The notes under the pieces are model-generated. The model worked only from the letters and a program-made list of their open reading frames with translations, was not told where the DNA came from and ran no database searches. A stretch of DNA of 64,000 bases from Phoronis australis. Lineage: Eukaryota > Phoronida > Phoronidae. A program made the translations under genes and the position numbers. Shown here in pieces: positions 13,301-28,300 of the stretch. The stretch covers positions 127,801 to 191,800 of the forward strand of contig NMRA01000679.1 in the NCBI GenBank assembly GCA_002633005.1. Direction: 5' to 3'. Each line of letters starts with the position of its first letter. Position 1 is the first letter of the stretch.

Positions 13301-16300
13301 TTCAGCATGTACAGTGTTATGCTTTATTTTCAAGTCTATTATTAATCTGCCAATACAAGCACAAATAACAGTTATTCTATGGCTTTTATTACGCAGACTG
13401 CAGTTGCAGCACAGATTGTATCTGTTATATGTCGTCATCTTTCCTACCAATTTTCAAAACTTATTAGCTTCTTAATTCCTAAAAACGTTTAACATACAAA
13501 TTATATTTTGGCACAAATTTTTGTACCAATCATAAACAATCATGTTTTATTACCCACAAAGCTTCATGGAACTCAAAAATGCATTAAGTACTTAAAATGA
13601 TTCTTCTAGCATTCAAGCTAAAGCAGTTTTTAATTCTGCACATTCTGATTAGCCAAGGGTATGCTTAATTTGGCTCTTACTTTCCTAAGTGATCTTATTC
13701 TCTATTAAGGCATCACATAAGTGCAGTGCTTCTTGATGAAGAGAAATTTGGCTACACGCTAAACGTGAACATGTGAGTTAACATTAAGGTCACGGGTTGT
13801 GCCTCACCTTTTGTTTTGCCTCTGCATATAAGTTTCAGTAACAAGCAGTGCTGTAGAGGCAGCCACTTCATACAACTGAGGGAAGATTGCAAGGGACTAA
13901 TTTAGGTAATTCATTTATTCCCTAAAATAAGTATTTGTCATTCCAGGGGCACAGTTCAGAGCAATTTTTCAATTGAAGAAAGTGGAAATGTTTGATCATA
14001 CTCCACATAGCATTTCATGTACATCATTGTACCAGTCACTGCTCAAAAACATTTGCAATTTATGTCTTTCAAACAAGTGGGTTGTCTTCTTTGCTTGTAA
14101 CAAGTTTGAGATAATACCAGTAGCAATCATATCAGGAAACCAAGGCACCGGGGCAAATCAGTTTCAAGGAAGAACAGTAGAATGGTCTTTTTATGGACAG
14201 GCAAACATTGCTGGTGTTGCTTCTTTGCTTAGAATTTATACTACAAAAACTTCCCTTTTCTTTTTGGTCCTACAAACACGATGTGTATATTATGCCCGGG
14301 TGTATATTTCCATATTTACAAAACAGGGTAAAAGTGACGTATATAAAGTAGCTTGTGTTTATATAAGAACCTTAGGCCCATGTGCTCATTTCCAAAACAG
14401 TGTTCAATAAAAGTAAAATAAATATCACTCATTAGAAGCCTGAGACAATAAATCTTGGCATATACAGTGAGTATTCTGAGGATTTACACACCATTTTCTC
14501 AAATGCCCAACATTATGGAATACAGTGGTGGCTATTTTGCTAACGTATGCCAGTCAGGCCACGTACTTACTTGCAAAGCACAAGATCTCATCAAATGTGC
14601 AAGATGCCAGCCCTACTGAACCCACACAACATCACTCAATCGCTTTGTTGCAGAGGGATAAGAAAAATATATAAAGGCAATCAGATACATTCCGCATACC
14701 TGCATTCTCTTTCTCTTTCTCACGTCTCTTCAGTTTCAGCTGGGACAGTTTACTCTGACACTCATCAACTTTGACTTTGAGAACTTCAACCTCCTCTTCA
14801 GCATCATGAATGCTCTATAAATATTAAAAGAACTGAAAAAAAAACTCCCATATCGCAGCAAAGCCTGGTGAAGTAAAGCTCGAAAGCACTGCGTTTTACA
14901 AAGAGAAGTGTCTGGTAGTATACAAAAGATTTCAGTGGACTTATCAGCATAAAAACTCCATACCTATAACTAGCCCCATTGTGTGATCTGTGTACACTGT
15001 CAATTAACTGGTCATAAAGCTTTATTACTTCAGCCTAGTTGTTTTCAGTTGCAAAAACACAACTTCTTAACTTTTTATCAGAGGTCATGTTTGATATTTT
15101 ATTCAAATTCGTGACAAAAAATACTGCAAAACCATACCTTACACTTTTGAATTTGTTCTTTGTTGAGGCATTTTTCAAAGTACTTTGGCTCTGACCCTAA
15201 ACGCGTATGAATATTTATCTCTGTTTTTTGACTCTTTCAGTTCATTCCGTTCGAAGTTTTCAAAAAATAGCAAAACGTGTTTAAAAGATCTTTGAAAAGA
15301 TTCTTGTTGATTAGTATTGCATAATGTAGCACGTTTCGTTGCATTCATTGGCATAATTTTTTGAACTATTCAAACCACGATTAATTACGATAGTGACTTG
15401 ATGAAAGTTTGTTTTCGTCATGCAATGTGGTTGGGCATTTCCGAATAGATGGCTACTTTGGTAGTGTTTAAGTGCAGCGAGAAAGTGCAGGCGGTGGTCA
15501 AGCTGCCGTCAGATGAACAGACGTTATTATCGACGACTAAGTCGTCACACCAGATTGCCTGTACGCTTCCCAGGCCGGCCCGGTGCCAGTGGGGAGTCGT
15601 TTCGTCGAATGAAATCCGCGCTTGAGTGCTTCCATGGCAAGAGCAAGAAAGGTGTAAGCTGTTTTTATTTCTTTTTAACTATTTCAGCATATATTTGTTC
15701 ATATTGATGCCATGATGTCCAAGCCAGTCAGTCTAACAACTGTTGTTAGCTAGATAGGAAGGGTTGTTTGCCTCTGGAACCCGCACGCACCCGGGGTATC
15801 AGTAAATATGAATGCGCCAAGTTTTAGAAAGCATGTCACTGTAACAGTAGTACTAGTGGGATAATTCTACTGGTTTAGGCATACAAATTATCTAGGTTTA
15901 GCAGTAGTGTCTGAATTATTTTAACACAAGATTATTTATTTACGATTCCAAAATCTTAGAACTTTTCATTTTCATTCCGTTACCTGACAAACATAAAATT
16001 TCGTCATGAACACAGGCTGGAATCATATTAGTTCAAACTCAGTTGAAGTGTTTGTTGACACATAGGTCTTTGTAATAGACTAGCCCCTGGTTTGACTCTT
16101 CAATGAATAATTACATAATAACTTGATGAATAGTGCTGATGACATCATGCCAACAATGGAAGGTTTCTAGACTTAAAACTTTCATGAAACATGAGCCATG
16201 GACCTAAGTGCATTTACTGAGTAGTTGCCAGTCCATTGTCACCTGACGTCGCAGACACAAATGTTGTTTGTTCTTTTGATTAGCTATAGAATGTTCGTTG

Positions 16301-19300
16301 CACAAATTCGATATGGTGGTCACCCAGGTGTTCTTATTGGCAATCATATTTTGTATGCCAAGTTGCTTACCTGATTTGTGTACTTGTTGTTGTATATTTT
16401 GTATGACATTTCGTGGTATTATTATACCAGAGAGACTGCAGATGCCCTTCAATATACTTGTGCTCTTCAGTATTTTTGTAGATATTTTATAGATATATAA
16501 TAGATATGCAAGTTTCAGTATAAAGTTCTTCCTGTAGTACATAGTGTGATACACAGTAGTTAGTAACTGCATAACAACCTTAATAAAATCTTAATGTTAT
16601 GCAGTGGGACACTTTGCATTTTGGTACCTGGTCATTTTGGACAGATTCGGATCTTATACAGCCTGCGAATATTTAACTTCTCTGCTTTTGTCTATGTTGC
16701 TATTAAGAAGGGAGTTTAACCAGTATTACACTTTTATTACTTTGTTTATATTCTGCCTTCACAGAGATTTAGAAAGTGATCGATGCTTTGGCTCTATTAG
16801 TTATAAACCTCACTTTTGCTCAATAAGTGTATTATGCTTGTAAAAACGCTTTACTTTAAATAAACTATTTTACAACTAACCAACTTGTGTCTTTCTTTTG
16901 TGACTGGCAATTAAATATCGCATTTTAAATTTGCCTGCCCATCAATGGTTTAGCTATTCATGCGGTACTTAATTTAGATATTAACCTTCGCCTCCAAGAC
17001 AAAAGTTAATGTCTTACTTTATGTTTTATGGATGATGAAAATGTAGAAATTTTGCCAACATGGTATCTCAAAAACAGCTCATCAGACTCAAATAAAATAG
17101 ACACTATCAACGTTGTTCTCCAGACAAACGGGCTAGTTGTTTAATTAGATACCGTCAAAAATTGAGGCTGTAATTATTGATTTTTATGAAAATATCCATT
17201 TTCATCTGAAAAGCCTCATAAAATAAAAAAGGACATTTTGAAAACTGATTCTGAGATCTGTTCATGAATTCATATATGAAATGAAATTTGGCCATGCCTT
17301 GATATTCCTGCAACATTGTTTCTTTGTGTTAAGCAGAAAATTCTACATTGTTTCTATTTTCAGAAAACATGTACCTTTTCTTGTTCAATTTTCCAGAAAA
17401 TTTGTCAAAAAGCAGATCCTTCCTGGTGAGGTTGTTCACCAGAAATCATCATAATTCTCTACCCTTTATAGTACACAAGTCAGTTGTTCCATCATAATAG
17501 TAACAGTTGTAAATGACCTCTTGACTTGAGAAGGTAGTTCCCTGAAAGTCAGTCATCTTCTACTGAGCTGCGCAACAGGTCACACAAGGTGCATTAGATT
17601 CAGAATAATAGAGGGGCAATAAACTTGGGACAATACGTAAATTGTGTGCTAAACTAGCTGAATTTCACCAAGGTTTGCTGCGATGTGCAATTTAAAGCGG
17701 CAAAAGATTGTATAGTAAGCTCTCAGATCCTAGTAATTGGCCACAAGCAGCATTCAATGGCCACAGGGTCTGGCCACTAGATTCTTTCCAAAACCGCACA
17801 GGGGCAGACATATAACAATGCACTTCCACCTACCTGAAGAGTAAGTTCTGGTCGTTCATACCCTGATGCCATAGCAGTGTCATGCTCCTCTATCCTCTTG
17901 TTCATTTCACAGTACGCCTTGTTCAACTAAAATTACAGACACATTACCGGTAGTTATGAATTAGACATTTCGAGTGTTTGGTGAAATAGGCCCAGCTGAG
18001 CAGCCTGCACGTGTTTGATGCAACACAAATTATACCAGCTGCATTATTTTTTTGAATTTGAAGGCACGACATCAGACTAAACTGACAGAAGTCAGAATGC
18101 TTACGGTACAAATTCTCCAATTTGGTGAGAAATTAATTACTTACTACTCTAATCAAGGCCTGAGCTTATACCAAATTTTAGAAATAGACAATATTGGTTG
18201 TCCTAAATTCAACAAACTCAAGAGGTAAAATCAACCATGTCTAGAATTAAAGACCTAGTTACACGGTCACGTTTTTAACCTCTATTAGTTGGGTAGAACA
18301 AGTTACAACGAAGCCATCAGTACCTACAGGTTAATCCTAGCGAAATCCTCACTTGTCACCAACTGGAGCCAAGTAATATTCCACCATTTTTAGATTTGCC
18401 GCAAAGTCAAAAGTGAGATTCATTAAGGAACAGCTGAATAACAAGGTGGTCTATTCAACTGGGTTAAGCATGTTTTACCAAAAGTAATTAACTTATGTAA
18501 ACAGCATAAACACAACGAACATGCAATATCAGAATAATCAAGTAAAATTATAATACAGTAAGAATGTTCTGATAACTTGCGAAAATGATGAAAATAAATT
18601 TAGACAGGGAAAACTAAGTATTAATGAGTTTAAAGTAAATGGAAGATTTTTCATTCAGCCTGAATGATTCATATAAGCTACTACCACAGCCCGGCTGCTT
18701 GGTCGCAGACATCACTGCTCCCTAGGGCAGAGTGAAACATTAATTAGATCCGCAGACCTTGAATAACTGAAATTGGTGTGACCAACATATTATACAAATT
18801 ACTACGTCACTTTCCTAACACTACAATATTTTCTTGTCGTCCACATTCCACTCATATACTACAGTTTACTACACTCCCCCCATTTACGTTTTCTATCACA
18901 GAATTTTCATTTTTAGAAAACAGGTATCAACAGTAAATTTTTGTCAAATTTGAAAATATGTTTTGTCTGATAATTGAAAATTAAAGTCAGTTTTGCAAGT
19001 GATGATTTTCTCAGCAAGTGACACATGGCAACTGCCAGTGAAACTTCCCCGGTTATCGTGTCAGGGCAACAAAAGTCAGGCAGGTGCGCATTATTGCAAT
19101 TCAGGTGAGAAGTGCACTATTTTAAGATAAGAAATGTTTTAGTTCATTGAGTGAATGTTTTTTCTTTCCACTTTACATTTTTAATGGTCAGTAAAGCCGA
19201 TGATGATTTGCTGCCGATGCGCTGTCAGTAGTCACACAGCAAATGCTGGTACTTTGCATCAATTTCACAACAATGGCAATAAGGTAAAAATACAACTGCC

Positions 19301-22300
19301 GCTCTAGAAAGGGTTTTCTTCTAATTCATTACCAGACCAGGTACTGTTGCTGAAATTTGACGTACCCTCGTGATGACTCAGGGCACCTCAGTTCTCAGTA
19401 ATGTTGGCTGCGGGAGATGCAACATGTTCAGTTTTAACTTATGATTGCATAAAATGTCACAAATCAAATGCAAAGAAGATATGAAATTTATACAATAGAT
19501 AATCAAATTTGTAAAAAAGAACCAAAATGAGAATAAAAAACAATCAAATAAAATAACGCTTTCACGCTCACAGTGATATCAATACGTTTTCAAGGACAAC
19601 ATGGCCGTATTTCAGGAATCGTTCCTAAACTGATGCATGAGAAACTCGGGTCATGGAAATAGATGGGAATAGCTGATGATTATCTGACTTCGGCCGAGGT
19701 AAAATAATGTGCTCAAAAGGCTTCTTAAGTTTGGTGACAGATAAGAGGTAAACATTATACCACTTTACATATTACTTCACTTGGTATATTCAAGTTTTTG
19801 AACTGGATTAACCCCAGGAGATAAGGACTTTAATGTCGTATGGTATAGGCTTAGTAATACACATTTCAAGTTTTACAGTAAATATCGGTCACCCAGACTT
19901 TAGATACTGACCAAAATTGGGACTTTTTACTGTTCTCAACACGCTGACAGTTTGTGATAAGTTACTGAACTACTTGCAAAAGTGGACAATAATGGGTGAT
20001 GAAATGATTCTAATCCAAATCTGAATGATGGTTAGGTGATAAGTGGTGACGAAATAATGACAAATAATATGCTGTTTGTTGCAATATATCACTGCAATGC
20101 AATTTTGGATTTATTTTACAGTTTGTTACAAAACTGATTCCAAACAATTAACTTAAATTGTCATAAAGTTTGATATTTGTGTACAAATGCCCTATGTTGA
20201 AGTTCTTGTACACAGAAAACTAATCCCTTTGCACTTCTTTCTGTTACACACTCAAAAGCAAAAAACTAAGACATGACCTTTATACCAATTAACTTCTTCT
20301 GATGCATTTGGAACCATAAACCTAGGCTGCCGTAAAAAAGTACTGGTGCTGGCAGATGTCCACCATATAGCAATGAGTGAAATTAAACCAAGATCTGTCA
20401 AGCAGTTTTTGAGATCATCAACAAAAAAGCTAAGGTACTGACGGATGGCGGACAGGCAGAATGCTGAATATATGTGACAACAATTTTTGTGGGTGCACAA
20501 AAGCGGAAAACTCGTCAATAAAAACCATTCTACCTGATGCTGTCTGGTATCATATTCTTTCTGTGCCTCGTTAATCTGCTCTTCAAGTCTGAAAGTGAAA
20601 GCAGTCTATTCTAACATAAACTGTCAACTGGAAAATTCACTCAACAAAGTCATCATCATTGAAGGAATACGAATTTATGAACGCATCTGGGTGAAAAGAC
20701 CATCACCCTTCTCAAAACACTGTTAAAACTAACCACGACTAACCTATTACTTTCAAAATCATGATTAAAATAATGGCGCACTTCAATACACATCCTACAA
20801 AACAATGTAAGAGTGAGGCTTTCCAAAACAAATTGTTGAGTGACAAGTAGGGGGTTTCCTCACCAGGGACTATTCGTACAATAAGAATTATTTGATAAAA
20901 ACAACGATGGGTTTAAATCGGCTTGACAGACTTCGACATTTATTAAAGCACCATCCTCAGAATCAAAAATAGAGGTCACCTTGCTAGGCCCAACAAGTAA
21001 TGATACACAGGCACAGTCAGTAACATGGGAGTAATAGTAGACTAGACTAACAATGACAACCTGCTTTTTGAAACTGGCCTTATGATGTTTTCTCACCGTA
21101 ATACTTTGTACACAGACCTTGAAACATGGCGTTTGTCTCTAGTAGTTGGTACAGTAAGAGTCTGAGGGAAAAATAGTTCGTACTTATATTTGCGTCGGAA
21201 AAAATAATTCGTACATGCTTTATGGATGGGTATGGAAATTTGTATTCTTATAAATGAACATAAATCAATAAGTTCCAATTCTAATTGGGTAAATGGAATC
21301 GGTGGTTTGCTAATCTACACTAGTACAGATCTTAAAAAGTCGTTTTTCAGACTGCCATTTTTAGAAACAGCAAATGCGGAAATAGCAATAAGATTTTCAT
21401 TTGTGGCAGTAAAAATGCCATCACAGCAGATTTTCCCAACAAAAGTTCAATTGCCCTCGGACTAGACCTTCACGAATAAATTAACAAAACTGCAGAGTAA
21501 TAGTACCATGTGGTCCTGCTGTCTTATTAGAGCTGATTCTGGCGACTGTAGTGCGCATATGACCAGTGATGCAGCGCCCCATTTGGACTGCAACTATTCT
21601 CATGTGGCAACACAAATGCGTGCATGCAAGCTTCACGTATTACCGAGGTTACATCATAGAGTAAATTTATGGTTACAGTCCCGTGACATGAGTAGAACTG
21701 CGCGCATATTAGCTGTCAAGTTCTGAGTCAGAGAGCAATTAGTTGACGAAATATTAAATGCTTGAAAAAACTAATCTAGAACCCAATGAATTGTCAACCT
21801 AAGATTTAGTATGGCTGTCTTATCTTGAATGCCAGGCACCATTCACTTGCCGTTGCGTGAAACACACTATGCAATGAGGATGAGAAGCGAAGGTATGAGG
21901 ACAAGAGGCGGTCGTTAATCAAAAGTTATTGCAAACGCATTACTCAAAAAGTATTGCTTAATATTTAGTAGGCGGCCGAGCAAAAATAATTTGTACACGT
22001 ACCTTTGTTGGTAAAAATAACTTGTAGACTAAGCGCCAATTACTCGGGTAATCGACACCCGCTGTTTGCTATAGGACTAAATTAATAACAAAATCTAACC
22101 ATCAATGTGACCTGAAATTTGGAAATGCGAGTCATTTTGTATCAAGTCGCAACATGTGACTTGTACTAATTTCTAATGTACGCGAGCCCAGTTTTTGGCG
22201 GCAAATAGATTACCTGGCAAACATATTGTGAGAATCTGGCCATTATTCGGTTTATGCCAAATCAAGTGGAAAACTAACAAAGAAAATCCCTCTTCATTGA

Positions 22301-25300
22301 GTTTTGTAAACATGTCGTGTGAACATGCTAGTCTCACGCTAGACTTTTAAAAGCATTAGACAAAATGACTAAAGCCTCTGAAAACTTTTTGTCATTTTCA
22401 AAAATTATTAGCCAAATAACAAATGATAAAAACAGATACACGCACCATGTTGTCACAGATCCTTTCATAAATGTACTATAAGAAGACATTTGCCATACGA
22501 AAAAAACAAATGATCAACATTCCAAGGTCATATAGCAACACAAGTTGGAGAGGATGGGTTTCATTATGACCTAAAAAGTTTGGAAAGTGGTTCCCCTATA
22601 CCCAAGTTACATACTGCATGTGTACTCAACCACATGAGCATTTAAATGATATTGACTTAGGCAGGGGCTCCCCCCTATCCCCGGGTTACGGCGGCGCTAT
22701 GCCGACCACGACCAAGAAAATTTGGTCCAAAATATTAACAAAAGTTATGACTTGCAAAATAAGATGAATCTTGCAGAGCAGTGAATATAAAATTCATTAA
22801 TTAAACAGTTCCCTACAATGCATTTTCTTAGTAAGCTAATATGAAACAAATAAAATAAAATCCAACTACATGACTTTTTACACCAAGTAGTCATGATTTT
22901 TTAATTTTGAAGAAAAAATAGTTATTTCTAAGTTTTGCGCCAAATGATGCAATGGGTGGAAGACATTTGGCTACTTCACATTCAAATGCAATGTCGCAAC
23001 ACAGCAGGTCAGAAGACGAGAACAATTTTGAGCGAGAACTGGGTAATTATTATGCAGACAGAGAGAAGAGTGGATACGGGCATCGCACTAAAGTACTTGA
23101 AGAATCAGACAATGAATTCGATTTCCCATTTAGGGAACCATCGTCGACTTTGAGGCCGCATGACCTCGAGCGACTCACTTGCACGAAATGCTACAGACAT
23201 GCGAGCCACAACCAACTGAACCAATGGGTGGTCAATATTTACAAAGTACACACTTAATAATCACTGACAATGTCCACAGTAAACCTGGGTCATTCGTATT
23301 CACTATTGCCATGAGGAATGAGCATAAAATACAAAGCATAAGCCTACGTGTCGTAGCACTCGATCTGGGCCAGGGTTGAGGGCCTCAATGGCATCATTCG
23401 CCCTAGACCGGAAGCAGTTTGTTCGTTATTTATAAAATTTGCAAATTCACTTACAAGGTGGCAAGTCCTTCATCGTAACACTGTTTTGTGTGTGGTCGAA
23501 ACACGATTCCTTGAAATGTGCCGAACAAGGCGAGCAGTGGCTCCCGACTGAATCGCACCTTCCACACTGACATTCCAGTGTCGTGTGGCGCACAAATGAA
23601 TGCCATTTCTGTGCAACTTTCACATATTTAGGAATTTGAACACAGACGTTCTCAGTCAAATTGCTATTACTACAGCTTCCACAAACACATTTTCAAGGCT
23701 GTAAAAGGTCGCTCTCCACAGACTTTGCTCACAACTCCTCAGTATCACACTGGTATAAACAGTAACGGTGGAGATGGTGTTCCACCCATTGCATACAAAC
23801 TCGACAACAGAAAAGAATTTGGCTCGTTTCTAAGCAACAGGCGCACTAAAGGCTATTAAATGACTTAAGATGTATTTAAAATTCATTTTGAGACACAGGG
23901 TCATGGTGGGAACTCTTTAAGTAGCAAAATGACATTTACTTTACATTGCTCTCTTTCGGCCACCGCTGAAATGCAAATGCATAACTTTTTCAGGGCCCTC
24001 GGTCTCGAACTTGGGGCCGAATATCGACCAAATTCGCCTTGTGAGGCCCAAAATTCCCGTCGAGGTTGGACCCATTTGTAAGTCACACAAGTCACAATTT
24101 GAAAGAGCCTAAAATGCTACTTTTGGCTAATTGAGGCACAGCCTACGAGGGCTTGCAACAGGGGGGGGATTGCTATTGATGGTGATCAGGAGTTAGAATT
24201 ATCCCCTCACCCAAAATAAATTCCCCTTTCCTTTCTTAGACGACACAGGCACCTTTCCTCTTGTTTAATTGAGAGGCCTGTTTTTACACTTACGACATTC
24301 AACAAGCTGACTAGCTATGACAAGCGACGCTTTTAATTTAAACTACCATACTCGTTACAGCCAGGGGCGCTTAAATTGGAATCTTAAAAACAGGGGGTGG
24401 GCAGTAAGCCGAGCATGGGCGGTTAAAATCGAAACTTTGTGAAAAGTCAGGGAGGGTGTTTACTGCACGGAGGACCGATTTTACCCTCACGAGCTACAGT
24501 GACGTCGGATGTCAAGCACAGCAGTTCAAATACGTCGGTGGATTGAAGTAACGGATTTCCACTCCCAGAAGTGGAATAACGCACACGATACAGGGCGCTG
24601 TGATCCCGAACGTGATTGGGATATTTACATACCTCCGTCGCTGCTCGTCATCTCTCCTGTATTCCTACAGATAGGAGTGCGTTCAGTAGAGCACGTTTCT
24701 TCATAAAAAAAGCCAATCAAGCAAGATTCTGCTAGTGTGCCGCGTATTTATAAGGGAAGCACCTGATATTGTAGGTTTGCTCCCTGCTAGACACTTTGGC
24801 AACCAAAACATGTGGTAATGATTGACAGGCCTCAGTTCTTTTAAGAACATTAAAATGCTTTGAACCTAGTATGAAAAATGAAACAGTTTAAATACATTGC
24901 ATATTTCTTTCTAGTGAGTTGAACAGCCCACACTGCTCTTATTCAAACCCCGTGCTCAACAATCGGAGGATACTACTTGGGCAAAATTAGGGGTGCTAGA
25001 TCGGCTGCAAAAATAATGAAGCAAAAACACACCATGTAAAGACATCAGGCAAATCAAGAGTTCAAAATAATAATTTTTTGACCACGTGGATGTGGATAGA
25101 ATGTTCGACTTGCGCTTAGTAAAAAGTTGATTTCTTGTGCTGTTGCTTTTAATTGGGCGCTTCTTATATTTTGCTTGGGCGCTTCCATTTTGGTGTCGGG
25201 AGTGAGCCATTAGAAACATGGGTTTAACCAAGGCAGGGAACAGCGAGACAAGTTGGCTAGTCACAATGACTCGTGTCAGCTTGTATTCAAAACAATGCGT

Positions 25301-28300
25301 CCAAAATAATGTTGGTGTGCTCGTGTTTTTTTCTTATTTCATTGCTCAGGGTGGTTATGTTTCGTGTACTGTCACGGCACATACAAGGAATCACAGGGAG
25401 ATAGAACACCGACTTCAAAATTCCTGTCAAGTACCGCTTTGCTCGTTCTTCCACAGCAATGAAATACATTCGACAAGCGATCAGTAAATACTGACAAGAG
25501 TTCTGCGCGTGAGCCAGGGGAAATAATTGAGTCTCCCTCAATAAAGTGCATGAGAATATGGGTATTTTACCACCATAGTAAGGCAAGGTCCCGGTTCTGC
25601 TAAAGCTGATTTGACTGTCACAGAAAGTTAAGCGAGTTGAGCACGTTTTGGAATCTTAGTTTAGTGCGACGAACGTTCACACAAGCACACACTTTTAAGG
25701 AAGTCTCGATCTTTAAACAAGAGCAACGCAGAGCGTTGAAATGCGCCCACAATTGCACCGCATACAGTATCCTTCTAGGGTTGTTTATTGGTACCATAAA
25801 GTGGCCAGTAGAGGGCATATATGTAGTATGTTGTACTTTGCAAAATGGAAAGGCATGGTCCTTGTCTCCTCAATAGGCTAGGGGCAAAATGTGAGTAATC
25901 TTCATAATACAAGCACATCCTATACACCAGTTGCTTAAAGCACCACAGAAACATAGAATTAAAAACAAATTAACCAACATACGAGATTAGCACAGCATTA
26001 GAATGCCAGAAACAAATTTCTACTTGGAACTTTTCCTTCATAGTCACGAAGTAACACAAAGTACACACCTGAAGAAAATACAGAGGTCAATGTAAAATAC
26101 TAAAATTGCCACTAGAGGCAAATACTAAAATTGCCACTAGAGGAATACCGGTAGTCAGAATCATCCTAAAGTCGTCATCGTCCGTTGTCAACATCACATA
26201 AATACACTTGCTAAATTTAGTAAAGATCCTGCAAACGGTTTGGGAGATACAGCCATGGGCGCAAAAAAAACAAAACTACCACTAGGAGGTGCCACAGTAG
26301 TCCAAATCATCTGAAAATCATTGTCAGCTTTCTTCCTTATAGTAAGCACATATACGCCAATTTTCACAATCATCCTTTGAGCGGTTTGGTTGATAGAGGG
26401 GTGGACGCAAAAATACAGACTCGAAAACACCTAGATCATTACATCGCATTTACTCTGGCAAATGAACTCTAATAACAAGCACACGCACGCTTACTCTCAC
26501 ACACACGCATACAAACTTCAAAACACATGTCACGTGACAGCATGTGTGTTCCTCCAGAGATTTTTCTCGTGTTGCGGACTACAATCTAGCGCAGATTTGG
26601 ACTTAATCTGCAGAACTTAAAAATCTTAGAGACGCTATTTGGAAAACTTGAGGATTTCAGGTAATTTGTAGAGTCGAAGCTGTATTCTTATTTAAGAATT
26701 CAAGCCCTATCGACGATTGCGAGACCGTCAGCTACGCATTTGTCGGCAAGATTTCGCCCTGGGATTTCAGCACAATTTTCTGAAAAATGATCGTAATTTA
26801 ACAACGAATTTTGATAGCAATGCACCACAATTTTGTAGAAAGTAAATAATAATATTCTACATGCTTTATCTTAGCGCGTTAATGCATATAGTGTGCGTAC
26901 GTTAAGTGAGTTGACACAGATCAGGTGATTGTGCAGAGGCATTATCGTCAAAATTGCTTATGTTGGCTTGGTTCTGGTAAAGCGAAAACAAGTTCTTTTT
27001 TTCACTACCAACCGCCGTGGACTACTTGGTACTGTTTCTTTGAAGGGAGATATTGTTGGGCAGTTTCCAAGATACGTTTTCTTGCCGCCCTCAAAATGAG
27101 CGCTGCATACTTTATGCTACAAAGTCGAAAAGAATTCACTAAGTCCACCTTTGTACCAGCTATACCGATGTGTCTGACCCATGTTTAACGCAGTTCTTGG
27201 TCCTTGGGAAACAGGTAGTAACTAAATTCTTTATCTCGCTAACTGGTATTATAGCATGCCAGGCACACAACACGTATAACCTCCCTGTGGCCGGTTCGCC
27301 CCCACACTTGCCGACATACTTGTTTACCGGCTTAACCACAATGCAACATTCTGACCCATTTCCAACATGGCGGTGTTGCAACTCCGCTATTGTTAGTATA
27401 GTCTATTATATTGTTACTCCCTTGCAACTGACTGCGTCTGTGTATCATTAGTTGTTGTTGGGCAAGAAGGCCACTGTTTTTGATTCTGAGGATGGTGTTT
27501 TAATAAATGCCAAAACATGTCAAATCAACTTAAATCCACCATTGTTTTTATCAACAAACACTGCTTCATGTTATCATGGACTATGGATTATGTAACTGCG
27601 TCACTACACATTACAGGGAACAAGATAAAAATAGGAAATAAACCAGCACTTCAGCTGAAAACATTTTATGTGGTGGAATGCCAGTGAAGGCATTACCCTG
27701 CTCACAGCTATCAAGCATTCAATAAGAATCGGGCTTTCTTGACTCTCGAACCCCTCGTTGATACTTCATGAGAATCCCCGATTCCCATGACAAGGAAATT
27801 AAATGCTCAGCTTACTTTTCCATTTGCGCCTCATGACCTTTCCTTTGTTCCTCCAGTATCCTTTCTTTGTTGGCCTGAATCTTCAAGAGCAAGGAGTCAG
27901 TTTGTGAGATGTCCCAGTTAGCAATAAATTCAGTTATCCCATCATTGGAAGCAATCTGGAACATACCTTTAATTTATTATACTCCAATAGAAGCCTGAAT
28001 GGTAAATTCTTACCAGCTAACAGCCCATAGTTATTTCATGAGGGAAATAATGATTTGATGGCAAGAAACTGTGAAGGGCATATTGCGCTGTTCTTTAGTA
28101 AACATTCTCGTGTGGTGTGATCCACTCCACTGCATAGGGATGACTGACTTCAAGCACAATGAAAGTTGAATATTTTCATTTTCGTTTTGTGAGTTTTGTA
28201 GAGTGCATTGCTGAATATGTGGGATAAATAGGCCATTGCATATCTTGTGTCGGAAAAAATAATTCGTACAAGCTTTTTGGAACTGTAAAATTGAAATTTT

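Noticed and set aside
13973-14410. 145-codon plus-strand ORF followed by AATAAA
   Set aside because: No ATG at its start, no recognisable motif, AT-rich composition; could be chance.
19202-19290. Possible THAP N-terminus MICCRCAVSSH
   Set aside because: The second Cys of the first pair is missing and no C-x2-H partner is found downstream.
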